A stretch of DNA of 64,000 nt from Acinetobacter venetianus RAG-1 = CIP 110063. Lineage in GTDB: Bacteria > Pseudomonadota > Gammaproteobacteria > Pseudomonadales > Moraxellaceae. The notes beneath the pieces were generated by a model, which saw only the letters and a program-made list of their open reading frames with translations, did not search any database and was not told the origin of the DNA. Within the stretch, counting starts at the first letter, position 1; every line of letters starts with the position of its first letter. This document shows positions 33,619 to 42,279 of the stretch, piece by piece. A program made the translations under genes and the position numbers. Location of the stretch: contig NZ_KB849558.1 in NCBI RefSeq assembly GCF_000368585.1, positions 124,001 to 188,000 on the forward strand, written 5' to 3'.

Positions 33619-33794
33619 CTCATCCACAACCTGCGTGGTTTTTATAAAGTCTAGTTTCTGCGAAAGATTTAAAAAGATTACAAGAAGTGGACAGGTTTTG
33701 TGGATGAGGATGCTTTTGGTTACTTTGGGCGAAACCAAAGTAACTCCAGCTGAAGGCTTATCCTTAAATTGGATGAGAGCACGGCACGACTCCG
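33619..33794 (+). repeat. Interspersed intergenic repeat, copy B
   Basis: About 176 bp in the 308-bp gene-free space 33531-33838. It begins CTCATCCACAACCTG and ends CGGCACGACTCCG, matching copy A at both ends. Inside is a perfect 10-bp hairpin GTTACTTTGG-GCGAAA-CCAAAGTAAC (33719-33744). A stretch reading CAGGTTTTGTGGATGAG is the imperfect inverse of its own 5' end. The segment before the end (GGCTTATCCTTAAATTGGAT) is shared with copy C. Confidence 0.65.
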
Positions 33795-33838
33795 TTAAAT
33801 CTATCTTTCAATAAATTAACTCAATATTTAAACAGACT

Positions 33839-34882
33839 TTAGTGGCTGATTTCACAGATCTGCTTATAAACCGAAGGTGCTTGTCCTGTCCAACGTTTAA
33901 AGGCGCGTCGGAATTCACGTAACTCACTAAAACCCAATTGCAGGCTAATCTCACTCATGGATAGGTTCTTTTCCAGTAATTGTTTAGCTTTACGCTCCAA
34001 GGCGTTTTGTCGAATTTGTTGGAAACTCAAACCTTCAGATAATAATTTACGTCTTAAATGGCGTTCACTCATTTGCAGATGGTCTGCTGCTTGTCGCATC
34101 TCAAAACGTTCAGGTAAATATTGTTCAATCAAATGCTCGACTATATGCACAAAGTCGACTTGATTGAGCTGATCAATTTCTTTTAAAGCCTGTTTGCAGA
34201 TTTGTATCGCCGTAGCGTAGTTCGCTGGGCTGTAATTTTTGAGATTTCGATTGAGCATGCTGCTTTTAAAATGAATTTTATTGCTGGTAGTATTTAACTG
34301 AACAGGGCAGCCAAAAAGATATTGATAGTCTTCTAAATTTGCGGTGGGAGCATAGTTAAGTTCAAGCCCAATAACATCATCGTGGTCACCTAGCATTGCA
34401 TTTAAACAGGCAATTACACTACTAAATAATTCATCGTAAAAAAAAGCTTTGAGATCAAAAGTTGGGCTCGATTCAGTCACTTCTAGCGTACAAATATCAT
34501 CGTGAATTGAAAATTCGATGTTCAACACACTACCTGAAACGCGATGAAATTCGAGTGCTATTTCCAGTGCATCGGCAACAGTCTTACAAGATTGCATTGC
34601 AAAGCCTAATATTCCCATCGAAATGAGACCTTCACTACGACCCATTTTTAAACCTAAATCAGGTTGGCCGTAGGCAGTGATTGCCTTACGAATAACATCA
34701 CACATTTGGCTAAAACGAACAAAGCCATTGCTTTGCTGGACTTGATCTAAATCTAAACCAGAATCTTCAAACCATTTTTTATAATCCCATTCTTGTTGTT
34801 CTGCATAGTGGATCAAGCTTGCCAAAATCGTAGCTGGTATAAATTGCTGTGTGCTTTCCGCATGAATGATTTGTTTAGGCAT
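33839..34882 (-). CDS. AraC-family transcriptional regulator (possible sphingosine-type activator)
   Basis: 347 aa from the ATG at 34882 (MPKQIIHAES); a longer form from 34957 adds 25 residues and has no clear ribosome site. An N-terminal ligand-binding domain of the arabinose-binding-like type (OruR/MmsR group, about residues 25-215) contains GFVRFSQMCDVIRKA and LGLKMGRSEGLISMGILGFAMQSC. The C-terminal double HTH (about 255-345) has MRQAADHLQMSERHLRRKL and MSEISLQLGFSELREFRRAFKRWTGQAPSVY. It diverges from the ceramidase gene across 117 bp, so local control is likely. By analogy with SphR of Pseudomonas aeruginosa, which is of this type and drives ceramidase expression, the ligand may be sphingosine. 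That is inference. Confidence 0.85.
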   Translation of the reverse strand: MPKQIIHAESTQQFIPATILASLIHYAEQQEWDYKKWFEDSGLDLDQVQQSNGFVRFSQMCDVIRKAITAYGQPDLGLKMGRSEGLISMGILGFAMQSCKTVADALEIALEFHRVSGSVLNIEFSIHDDICTLEVTESSPTFDLKAFFYDELFSSVIACLNAMLGDHDDVIGLELNYAPTANLEDYQYLFGCPVQLNTTSNKIHFKSSMLNRNLKNYSPANYATAIQICKQALKEIDQLNQVDFVHIVEHLIEQYLPERFEMRQAADHLQMSERHLRRKLLSEGLSFQQIRQNALERKAKQLLEKNLSMSEISLQLGFSELREFRRAFKRWTGQAPSVYKQICEISH

Positions 34883-34999
34883 AAGTCCGTTTAGCCCCCC
34901 AAAAGAAGATTTTTTAACCCTTTTGGGTATCTCATAATTTTGTTTAACTTTCAACATGCTTTATTGCAGTTAGAAAAAGAATTTACAAAGGATGTGCCA

Positions 35000-36736
35000 A
35001 TGTATCAAGTTGGTTGGGATAAACAAGAAATCAAGATTGCACCGAAAGGCTATGCCATGTTTGGCTATGGTCAATGGTCACATCGTGCTTATGAGCAGCG
35101 AACCGCTTTGTATGTGCGAAGCTTTAGTATTGTGGATCAGCAACAGAGTCGACTGATTCTGTGTTGTTTAGATTTAGGCTGTATTACTCATGCGATGCGA
35201 AGTAAGACCGTCGCTCGATTAAGAGAAATGTTGGGTGCTGAGTTTGATGAAAATCAATTGGTACTCATAGCAACACATACCCATTCAGGACCGGGGGGCT
35301 GCGCGCATGAAGCCTTATATAATATGCCCACGCCAGGATTTGTTCCTGAACATGTCGATGCAATAGTGCATGCGATTGTTCTCAGTATTCAGACTGCAAT
35401 TGAAAATGAACAAAATACTGAAATCGGTCTTTCCACCCAACATTTTGAAAATGATACGCCTGTTGCATGGAATCGCTCAATCCGTGCTTATAACCGAAAT
35501 CCAGAGGTGATTGAGCATTCAGAACATGAAACGCATTTAGCAATCAATCGTGAAATGCAGTTGATTGGTTTTTATAGAGAGCAGAAATTACAGTCATTTA
35601 TTTCTCTGTTTGGTGTGCATGCCACCTGTTTAGGAAATAGTTTAAGTGCTTATGATGGTGATAATAAAGGTTATGCCGCGTCATTTTCAGAGCAGGCTTT
35701 AATTGAACGCGGAATTGAAAATCCAGTCACGATTTTTGCTCAAGCAACAGCTGGCGATGTGTCACCGCATTTTCATGGCAAAGATCAACTTAAGATTCGC
35801 AACAAGATTAAAGGCGAGCAGGAATATTACTATGCTCAGCAAAATGGTCGTTATCAAAGTGATTTGGCATTAACTGGTTTGCAGCAACCAATGCAGAAAG
35901 TGCAAGGTCAGATTGATGCAATTTTTTCTTATGTTGATCTGAGTCATATTGACGTTCCCCCTGAGTTTGCACATGGCAAGAAGGATGCAAAAACCAGTCA
36001 GCCCTGTCATGGTGTAGCATTTTTTGCGGGTACACCTGTGGATGGTTTAGGTGCGCCAAAGCCATTGATCAAAGGGATGCAATTTCTTGCTGATCAATTT
36101 AAAAAGCAAAAATTAAAGAGTGACGCTGCGCATGATTTTACTGCTTATCAACAGCTGTACGCTTCACAAGGGCCGAAGCAGATTTTGCTTGAAGCTGGCG
36201 CTAAAAAAATATTAGGTCAACCGATTGGTTTTCCTCCCAGTATTCTTGATCCATTGATTGCAGAGATGAATCGACAAGTCCGTGCTGGCGCGATTCAACA
36301 AAGCCCACTGGTTCCGAGTATTGTGCCGCTACAGATTGTTCGTTTAGGCAATTTAGCACTTGTTTGCTGTCCGGGAGAGTTTACGACGATTGCAGGGCAA
36401 CGCGTTATGGAAACAGTAAAACAACAACTTATTGGAAAATCGTTAATTGATCGAGTTTGGCTTGCTTCATATTGCAATGATTACATGGGCTATGTCACCA
36501 CGTATGAGGAGTATCAACAACAAGCTTATGAAGGTGGACATACCTTATTTGGACAATGGACCTTAGCTGCTTGTCAAAGCAAGTTTAAATTATTCGCTGA
36601 GCAATTATTGTTGGATAAAAAGTACCGCGACTACGATCAATCAACACGACCGAAATTAATTCCACTTCAAGAACTAGCAAAACGTACCAATCATGGAAAT
36701 CTAAAAACTGCTGTGAGCCAAGGAGAGGCTGTATGA
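35000..36736 (+). CDS. Neutral/alkaline ceramidase-like hydrolase
   Basis: 578 aa from the ATG at 35000, with AAAGGA eight bases upstream; the frame opens 20 codons earlier at a TTG without a site. Neutral ceramidases cleave the N-acyl bond of ceramide to sphingosine and fatty acid. Family motifs: THTHSGPGGCAHEAL near residue 93 (Zn His), GVHATCLGN, and FAQATAGDVSPHFHG near 250 with the nucleophile Ser in GDVSP. NDYMGYVTTYEEYQQQAYEGGHT supplies the downstream Tyr. There is no signal peptide, and the usual C-terminal Ig-like domain of secreted enzymes (about 650-780 aa) seems missing or cut short. Its stop overlaps the FAD oxidase start by four bases. Confidence 0.88.
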   Translation: MYQVGWDKQEIKIAPKGYAMFGYGQWSHRAYEQRTALYVRSFSIVDQQQSRLILCCLDLGCITHAMRSKTVARLREMLGAEFDENQLVLIATHTHSGPGGCAHEALYNMPTPGFVPEHVDAIVHAIVLSIQTAIENEQNTEIGLSTQHFENDTPVAWNRSIRAYNRNPEVIEHSEHETHLAINREMQLIGFYREQKLQSFISLFGVHATCLGNSLSAYDGDNKGYAASFSEQALIERGIENPVTIFAQATAGDVSPHFHGKDQLKIRNKIKGEQEYYYAQQNGRYQSDLALTGLQQPMQKVQGQIDAIFSYVDLSHIDVPPEFAHGKKDAKTSQPCHGVAFFAGTPVDGLGAPKPLIKGMQFLADQFKKQKLKSDAAHDFTAYQQLYASQGPKQILLEAGAKKILGQPIGFPPSILDPLIAEMNRQVRAGAIQQSPLVPSIVPLQIVRLGNLALVCCPGEFTTIAGQRVMETVKQQLIGKSLIDRVWLASYCNDYMGYVTTYEEYQQQAYEGGHTLFGQWTLAACQSKFKLFAEQLLLDKKYRDYDQSTRPKLIPLQELAKRTNHGNLKTAVSQGEAV

Positions 36737-38019
36737 GCGATAGGCATCAAGCGAAGTGGTCAAATTGGTCTGGTTTTCAAACGTCCAATCCGCAGCAAAT
36801 TTTACAACCTGCAAATATTCAAGAGCTTCAGAATATCGTCAGAGATCATGACAAGATTAGAGTGGTCGGTGCAGGGCATTCATTCACGCCATTGGTATGT
36901 ACAGATGCAACCTTATTGTCTTTAGACCATATTGCGGGTGTTGTATCGACGGATACTAATCGATGTCAGAGCAGTATTTATGCAGGGACACGCTTATATG
37001 ATTTAGACCAACATTTACAGCAGCAATCGATCAACCAAGCCTTGATGAATCAGGGTGATATTGATCAGCAAAGCTTAGCTGGAGCTGTTTCTACGGGAAC
37101 ACATGGTACAGGTGCAGATTTATATTGTATTTCTGGTTATGTTGAAGCTTTTGAGTTATTGATGGCTTCTGGTGAAATCCTGACATGTAGCCGAACAGAA
37201 CATTCCGAAATCTTTGCCGCTGGACGAGTTTCTTTGGGAAGCTTGGGAATCTTGACCAAGATCACTATGCAAAACCGCCCGCGTTATAAGCTTAAAGAAC
37301 ATATTGAACTTTGTCCTGTAGAGGACATGATGCAACATATTCATCAATGGAAGCATCAGCATCGACATATCGAGTGCTTTGTATTTTCGTATGAAAAGCA
37401 ATTGATGCTGAAAACTTTAGACGAGACTGAGGAAGCAATTTTGCCTAGGAAAGAAAATTTTCCTTCGGATGATACCTTGCTCACGATGTGCTCAGAATTA
37501 ACCAAAACATTTCCTTCATTAAATCCCTATTTACAGAAGCTGTTAGGCATCTTTGTCAAACCGACCACCTATGTCGATTGGTCGAGCAAAATATTTCCGA
37601 CGCCACGAAATACCAAGTTCAATGAAATGGAATATCAGATTCCAGTAGATCAAGGGGTTGCTTGTTTAGACGAAGTATTACATGCACTGCGAACACATAA
37701 AGTCGCGACCTTTTTTCCGCTCGAATTTCGTTTTGTAAAAGGGGATGATATTTGGCTTAGCCCTTTTTATCAGCAAGATTCAATTTCGATTTCAGTGCAT
37801 CAATATCATAAGCAAGACCCACATTTAATTTTTGATGTAGTTGAACCGATTTTACAGAAATATCGAGGGCGACCTCATTGGGGAAAAATGCATACTATGA
37901 CTACGGCACAGCTTCGGGCTTCATATCCAAAGTGGGATGATTTTATGGCTTTACGTCAGCAACTTGACCCAGAAGCCAAGTTTTTAAACCCCTATCTGGA
38001 AAAGCTGTTTTTAGGTTAG
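36733..38019 (+). CDS. FAD-linked oxidase, D-arabinono-lactone oxidase (ALO) type
   Basis: 428 aa. The N-terminal FAD-binding domain (PCMH type) has RVVGAGHSFTPLVCTD near residue 46, GDIDQQSLAGAVSTGTHGTG and GSLGILTKITMQ. The C-terminal ALO domain ends with the signature GRPHWGKMHTM near residue 381 and FLNPYLEKLF. Relatives oxidise sugar lactones or alditols at a CH-OH group. The four-base overlap with the ceramidase gene makes it part of that operon, so its substrate is probably a ceramide-derived alcohol such as sphingosine rather than a sugar. It could match the FAD enzyme of the P. aeruginosa sph genes; that is inference. No signal peptide. Confidence 0.87.
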   Translation: MSDRHQAKWSNWSGFQTSNPQQILQPANIQELQNIVRDHDKIRVVGAGHSFTPLVCTDATLLSLDHIAGVVSTDTNRCQSSIYAGTRLYDLDQHLQQQSINQALMNQGDIDQQSLAGAVSTGTHGTGADLYCISGYVEAFELLMASGEILTCSRTEHSEIFAAGRVSLGSLGILTKITMQNRPRYKLKEHIELCPVEDMMQHIHQWKHQHRHIECFVFSYEKQLMLKTLDETEEAILPRKENFPSDDTLLTMCSELTKTFPSLNPYLQKLLGIFVKPTTYVDWSSKIFPTPRNTKFNEMEYQIPVDQGVACLDEVLHALRTHKVATFFPLEFRFVKGDDIWLSPFYQQDSISISVHQYHKQDPHLIFDVVEPILQKYRGRPHWGKMHTMTTAQLRASYPKWDDFMALRQQLDPEAKFLNPYLEKLFLG

Positions 38020-38077
38020 TTTTAACTTAGGTTCGACTTAAATGTTGATTTAATTTATTGAAAAATAATTAACTTAA

Positions 38078-38175
38078 CAGAGTCTTGCCGAGTTTTATCC
38101 ATTTTAGGATAAGCCACTTCGTCTTATACTTTGCCAAAGCTATAGTCGCTTCAGCTTGCTCAGATTGTAGATGAC
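38078..38175 (-). repeat. Interspersed intergenic repeat, copy C (short, inverted)
   Basis: 98 bp on the minus strand relative to copies A and B. Its 5' end (reverse of 38161-38175) reads GTCATCTACAATCTG and its 3' end reads CGGCAAGACTCTG. The middle of copy A is missing; the 5' block joins directly to the GGCTTATCC block seen in copy B. It separates the FAD oxidase gene from the PLP-enzyme gene. Confidence 0.7.
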
Positions 38176-38231
38176 ATTCCCTTGTATAAGATTTTTTTTA
38201 GGATCACGATTAAATAAAAAAAGGTATAGCC

Positions 38232-39395
38232 ATGTTGGATCATTATTTTAAACAACTCAATTTCGATCTAAAAAAACAGGGGATGGCGACACCACAACTG
38301 ATTGTTGATGAAGCGGCTTTAAAACAAAATATCCAGCATGTTCAGATTCGTCTTGCTCATGCCAAACATTTAAGAGCACGTTTGGTGGTGAAATCATTAG
38401 CAAGCCTGGATTTACTTAAGTTGTTATCTGAGCAAATCAATACGCAACGCTTTATGGTATTTCACTTACCACATATTGTTTCGATCCTAGAAAACTTTGC
38501 TGTAGCTGATATTTTGTTGGGTAAGCCAATGCCTGCTCAAGCTGTACGTCATTTTTTTGATCAGCATGTGGAGTGGCCGAATGCCAAAATTCAATGGTTG
38601 ATTGATAGCAAGCAACGCTTACAGCAATATCTTGAGATTGCCCAGCTCTATTCTCTGTGCTTAGATGTGAATATTGAAATTGATGTTGGTTTACATCGTG
38701 GTGGGGTACAGTCGACACAACAACTGACTGAAATCTTAAAGCTGATTCAACAGTATCCACAGTATTTAAAGCTTTCTGGTTTGATGGGCTATGATGCGCA
38801 TGTCACCAAAATCCCAGCCATCATTAAAAAACCAGAACTTGCTTATCAAGAATCTCAACATGTTTACGCGGTTTATAAAAAGCTAATTCAAGAACAGTTT
38901 AATTCACTATGGTCAGAACAACTTTGTTTTAATGGTGGGGGGAGTCCAACTTTTAGTTTTCATACTGACAATAGTGTCTGTAATGATCTATCTTTTGGTT
39001 CAATGCTACTGAAACCGAGTGATTTTGACAGTGATTTTTTAAAGGCATTACAACCTGCGTTGTGGATTGCTGCGCCTGTATTAAAAGTCCTACCGTTTAC
39101 CCAGCTTCCCTCTATGTCATTATTGGATAAATTACCACATAAGCATAAGGCGCTATTCATCTATGGTGGCTATTGGCTGGCTGACTATGTCTATCCTAAC
39201 CAAGCACGTATCCATGCATTGTACGGGCGTAGTACTAATCAGGAATTGGTCAATGTGCCGAAGGATTGTGATATTCAAGTTGATGATTTTATTTTTCTTA
39301 GACCGAAGCAAAGTGAAGCAATTCTTCCTCAGTTTTCAACGTTAATACGATATAAGCAAAATACCTTTGAAGCATGGGATACATTTCGTGAATAA
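38232..39395 (+). CDS. Fold-III PLP enzyme (alanine racemase / D-threonine aldolase-like)
   Basis: 387 aa. The N-terminal TIM barrel of alanine-racemase-like enzymes starts MATPQLIVDEAALKQNI, with the PLP Lys in RLVVKSLAS near residue 54. VNIEIDVGLHRGGVQST, LSGLMGYDAH and LCFNGGGSPTFSFH follow, the phosphate-binding and substrate loops of the DSD1/D-threonine aldolase group. A C-terminal beta domain includes HALYGRSTNQELVNV. Such enzymes act on beta-hydroxy-alpha-amino compounds by retro-aldol cleavage or dehydration, chemistry that would suit a sphingoid base (2-amino-1,3-diol). It follows the ceramidase-oxidase operon after 212 bp containing repeat copy C. Substrate unproven. Confidence 0.83.
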   Translation: MLDHYFKQLNFDLKKQGMATPQLIVDEAALKQNIQHVQIRLAHAKHLRARLVVKSLASLDLLKLLSEQINTQRFMVFHLPHIVSILENFAVADILLGKPMPAQAVRHFFDQHVEWPNAKIQWLIDSKQRLQQYLEIAQLYSLCLDVNIEIDVGLHRGGVQSTQQLTEILKLIQQYPQYLKLSGLMGYDAHVTKIPAIIKKPELAYQESQHVYAVYKKLIQEQFNSLWSEQLCFNGGGSPTFSFHTDNSVCNDLSFGSMLLKPSDFDSDFLKALQPALWIAAPVLKVLPFTQLPSMSLLDKLPHKHKALFIYGGYWLADYVYPNQARIHALYGRSTNQELVNVPKDCDIQVDDFIFLRPKQSEAILPQFSTLIRYKQNTFEAWDTFRE

Positions 39396-39410
39396 CGATA
39401 CGGTATAAAT

Positions 39411-39438
39411 AGCCCCTTATATTTTAAACAAAGGGGCT
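39411..39438 (+). terminator. Weak terminator-like hairpin after the PLP-enzyme gene
   Basis: An 8-bp perfect stem (39411-39418 with 39431-39438) rich in G-C, but followed by TGTTAAG rather than a T tract. Confidence 0.45.
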
Positions 39439-39486
39439 TGTTAAGTAGAAATGAGAGCGTTTCTATCTTCAATGAAAATATAAATT

Positions 39487-39855
39487 TTAAAATAAATCGT
39501 TTAAGTGACAGCTTTTGGCTTCTGTTATATTTTCAATTGAATCAACTAAAAGTACATTTGTATCTGCTTCTTGCTTATATGCACCAAGCACTTCTGCATA
39601 AATGGGTTGTTTTAGTTTTTCTGCTTTTGACAAATAATTTTCGACTGCTTTTGTTTCAGCCCAATCTGCATCTTTTAATGTATATTTATTTTCAGCAAGA
39701 TCGCAGCGAGTCAAAATTGCTTTTTTATCTTTAACACTTAAAGTACCAATAAACATATCCATTATTTCTTTTGGCTCTGTGCTGTCTGCAAAAGCGATAA
39801 CAGGTTGAAGCAACCCATATGTAAGCATAGAAATTAAAATATAAGTTTTTTTCAT
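39487..39855 (-). CDS. Small exported hypothetical protein
   Basis: 122 aa from the ATG at 39855 (MKKTYILIS). A signal peptide of about 23 residues ends VIAFA before DSTEPKEIMD. The mature part of about 99 residues is soluble, with two Cys (ILTRCDLAEN and EAKSCHLNDLF) that could form a disulfide in the periplasm. It is lower in GC than the flanking catabolic genes. I know no family for it. It lies between the PLP-enzyme gene and the FadL-type gene, on the same strand as the latter but separated from it by a terminator and about 230 bp. Confidence 0.65.
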   Translation of the reverse strand: MKKTYILISMLTYGLLQPVIAFADSTEPKEIMDMFIGTLSVKDKKAILTRCDLAENKYTLKDADWAETKAVENYLSKAEKLKQPIYAEVLGAYKQEADTNVLLVDSIENITEAKSCHLNDLF

Positions 39856-40011
39856 TGAGTTTTCCGAATTGGTGAGTAGCAATATAAAGAAATATGCGGA
39901 TATTGTATTGAAAGAATTTATTCAATGAGACAGGGTTATTTTATATAAACTCAGTAAATTAAGAACAGTTTTTAAACTTTTTAATGGTGTTATTTTTTGT
40001 TTAAATCATAA

Positions 40012-40065
40012 AAATATCTAGTCGGTCAAAAGATCGTTAAAAAGATGAAGTCCAACTAGATATTT
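40012..40065 (-). terminator. Terminator-like hairpin downstream of the FadL-type gene
   Basis: A 14-bp stem with one G-T pair (40012-40025 with 40052-40065) and a 26-base loop. Read on the minus strand, the last arm runs into TTTTT, 23 bp past the stop. Confidence 0.7.
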
Positions 40066-40087
40066 CATATGCCCAACATTTAAAAAC

Positions 40088-41329
40088 TTAGAATTTATAG
40101 CCGATTTTCAAGCCATAGGCGATCGCTGAGTTATCTTTAAAATCTGCTTGCTCTGCAATCGGTTTGATTCCTGCTACAGGAATGTAATACGTGCCATCTT
40201 CAGCTATTACATCGCCTAGCCAGAAGTATTTAATACCGCCTGCAATAAAGTAGTTCTCAGCAGGGTTAAATTGTACGCCTAAACCAAGCCCCCAAGAACC
40301 TTTGGTTGGATTTAAGGTCGATGCAGGATTACCTGTGCCTGAGTCCCAACTCACCTCAGTGGATGCACTCCATTTTTCAGTAAATTGATGACCAATTCCT
40401 AGCGTCGCTGCCCATTGATCTTTTTGATAACTATCTAAATCAAAACCACCTGTATAAGAACCTTCACTGATTAAATCAGTGAGATATTCGGTGACTGCTC
40501 CAAATTGTGTCGGACGTATATGAAAATCTTTCCAATTGACCCAACGTAGATTCGCATAGGCGAGCGTGTCTTTATAAACACCTGTTTGAAAATCAATATT
40601 GACTGATTGTGGCGTCGTGATTGTGGTTTTACTTGGTGTGGTTACGTCTAATGGTTCACCAAACATGGTTTCTGTGACTTGCATGTCATGATCTATTTTT
40701 GAGCGATACGTCACAGCTGCTTTTAATGCAATACCTGGAATTTGATAGCTTAAACCTGCAAGCCAACCTACTGCATGATTTTGCTTAAATTTTGCATCAT
40801 AGCCATTAAATGCTTCGCTATAAGAATTACCACGCAATGCGACATCACCTTTAACGGATTGATAAACTGCACCGCCATAAAGTTGAAAATTGGTAAATGG
40901 GCTTAATCCGAAGATCATGCTAATACTTTCAGTATCAACATTGACCGATGTTCCTTGCTGAGTATATTCATTATCCGAGAATGTATTATTGGATTGCATC
41001 GGATAGCGAATATCCGCGCCAAATGGTTGGTCATAGAGTAGACCAAAACTAATTTTTTCAGTGAGCTGGAGCTTTAAAGCAGCACTGTAATAATGAAAAC
41101 TATTCCCCATATTGCCAGAGTTCAGATTATTAGGATCATTCACAAGTTCAGGACGATTGCGGATCGTTCCTGAAATATCTGGATCAACTGCTGTAGCATT
41201 CACCTCAACATAATTGCCATTTTCCAGAAAGGGCAGAATGGTTTGTCCTGATTGATCCAGTGCTGCTGCATGGTTCAATGTCGAGATACATATTCCAAAT
41301 ATACCAAGCACTATAGGGTTGAGTTTCAT
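40088..41329 (-). CDS. OmpP1/FadL-family outer membrane transporter
   Basis: 413 aa from the ATG at 41329, chosen because AAGGA lies eight bases upstream; three more codons with two ATGs precede it. A signal peptide of about 24 residues ends NHAAA. The mature protein is a 14-strand FadL-type barrel by composition and layout: LDQSGQTILPFLENGNYVEV at the N-terminus (plug region), FSFGLLYDQPFGADIRYP and IMFGLSPFTNFQLYGGAVYQ in the barrel, and the C-terminal AYGLKIGYKF with terminal Phe. FadL proteins import long-chain hydrophobic molecules laterally. In P. aeruginosa, SphA is of this class and is induced by sphingosine. The position next to the ceramidase locus suggests sphingolipid import here. 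Confidence 0.88.
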   Translation of the reverse strand: MKLNPIVLGIFGICISTLNHAAALDQSGQTILPFLENGNYVEVNATAVDPDISGTIRNRPELVNDPNNLNSGNMGNSFHYYSAALKLQLTEKISFGLLYDQPFGADIRYPMQSNNTFSDNEYTQQGTSVNVDTESISMIFGLSPFTNFQLYGGAVYQSVKGDVALRGNSYSEAFNGYDAKFKQNHAVGWLAGLSYQIPGIALKAAVTYRSKIDHDMQVTETMFGEPLDVTTPSKTTITTPQSVNIDFQTGVYKDTLAYANLRWVNWKDFHIRPTQFGAVTEYLTDLISEGSYTGGFDLDSYQKDQWAATLGIGHQFTEKWSASTEVSWDSGTGNPASTLNPTKGSWGLGLGVQFNPAENYFIAGGIKYFWLGDVIAEDGTYYIPVAGIKPIAEQADFKDNSAIAYGLKIGYKF

Positions 41330-41541
41330 AGGCATCATCCTTGTTAAACCGTGTTTTATTGTTGAGGTTCTATTTTTTATAAACGGTCATTTTTTCTATC
41401 TATAGCAGCATGATTCCATTTACTATTTTGATAGAAAGTCTATGTCCATAGCGTAGTGAAGCATCTTTTGAAATGATGGAGTAGGGTTGTAATTCATCAA
41501 AATGGGGGGGAGATCGGTCAAATAAAAACGATAGACAAGAA

Positions 41542-41569
41542 AAAGCCTTGTAATAACGTACAAGGCTTT
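41542..41569 (-). terminator. Terminator of the uspA-type gene
   Basis: An 11-bp perfect stem (41542-41552 with 41559-41569). On the minus strand it ends in TTTTTC. It sits 17 bp past the UspA stop. Confidence 0.8.
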
Positions 41570-41586
41570 CAGATTTTTAAACAAAT

Positions 41587-42027
41587 TTACTGCTTAACAA
41601 TCAATACTGGAATATGTGATTCTGTGAGAACTGCACGCGCAACACTACCCAGCAATAGGCGTTTTACGCCAGTACGACCATGAGAACCCATGACGATCAA
41701 ATCAGCACCGACTTCATCCGCAACGAAAATAATGCCTTCGCTAGCAGAGCCATGATAAATCTTGGTTGCAACCTCGATTCCATCACGTACAAATGACTGA
41801 GCAATATCTTGCAGTTGTGTCTTGGCATGTGATTCAGCCTGCATGAAATAATCCGTCACAGCGGGTGCAACTTGATAAAAATCGACACCTACAAATGGAT
41901 CAACTGCAACAACACTGAGAATCGTAACTTTTGCCCCTGACAATTTCGCTAAAGAAAGTGCATGTTCAACCGCTGCATAAGAAATTGGAGAGTCATCGAC
42001 AGGCACTAAAATATTTTGATAAGACAT
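41587..42027 (-). CDS. Universal stress protein, UspA family
   Basis: 146 aa, single Usp domain. It begins MSYQNILVPVDDSPISYAAVEHAL with the conserved Asp of the nucleotide site. It ends with GSHGRTGVKRLLLGSVARAVL, the G-2x-G-9x-G(S) motif of ATP-binding Usp proteins, followed by PVLIVKQ. It should therefore bind ATP, unlike E. coli UspA, and work as a cytoplasmic dimer in stress survival. ATG at 42027. It is transcribed alone. Confidence 0.93.
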   Translation of the reverse strand: MSYQNILVPVDDSPISYAAVEHALSLAKLSGAKVTILSVVAVDPFVGVDFYQVAPAVTDYFMQAESHAKTQLQDIAQSFVRDGIEVATKIYHGSASEGIIFVADEVGADLIVMGSHGRTGVKRLLLGSVARAVLTESHIPVLIVKQ

Positions 42028-42279
42028 GTTTGCTCCTTATAGTTTATCGTTGTAAAAAAAGATAAAAGTTATAATAAGTTGATAGCATATTGAGCAGGTT
42101 CAAGCAAATTAGACCTTGATCAAAAGCATCTGATAAAACTGAAATTAATGTGGAATTGTTGGAAATTCCTCAGCAAAATAGGGGTATAAGAAAATCACTG
42201 TATTTTTGTAATTTAGTTAAAAATTTACTTTAGCTGCAATGCTGAAATTAAACCATTATTTTTGATCATAGGAATATCT

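Noticed and set aside
39438..39734. Plus-strand frame of 98 codons opposite the small exported protein gene
   Set aside because: Leu/His-rich composition without family likeness; the opposite frame has a good signal peptide.
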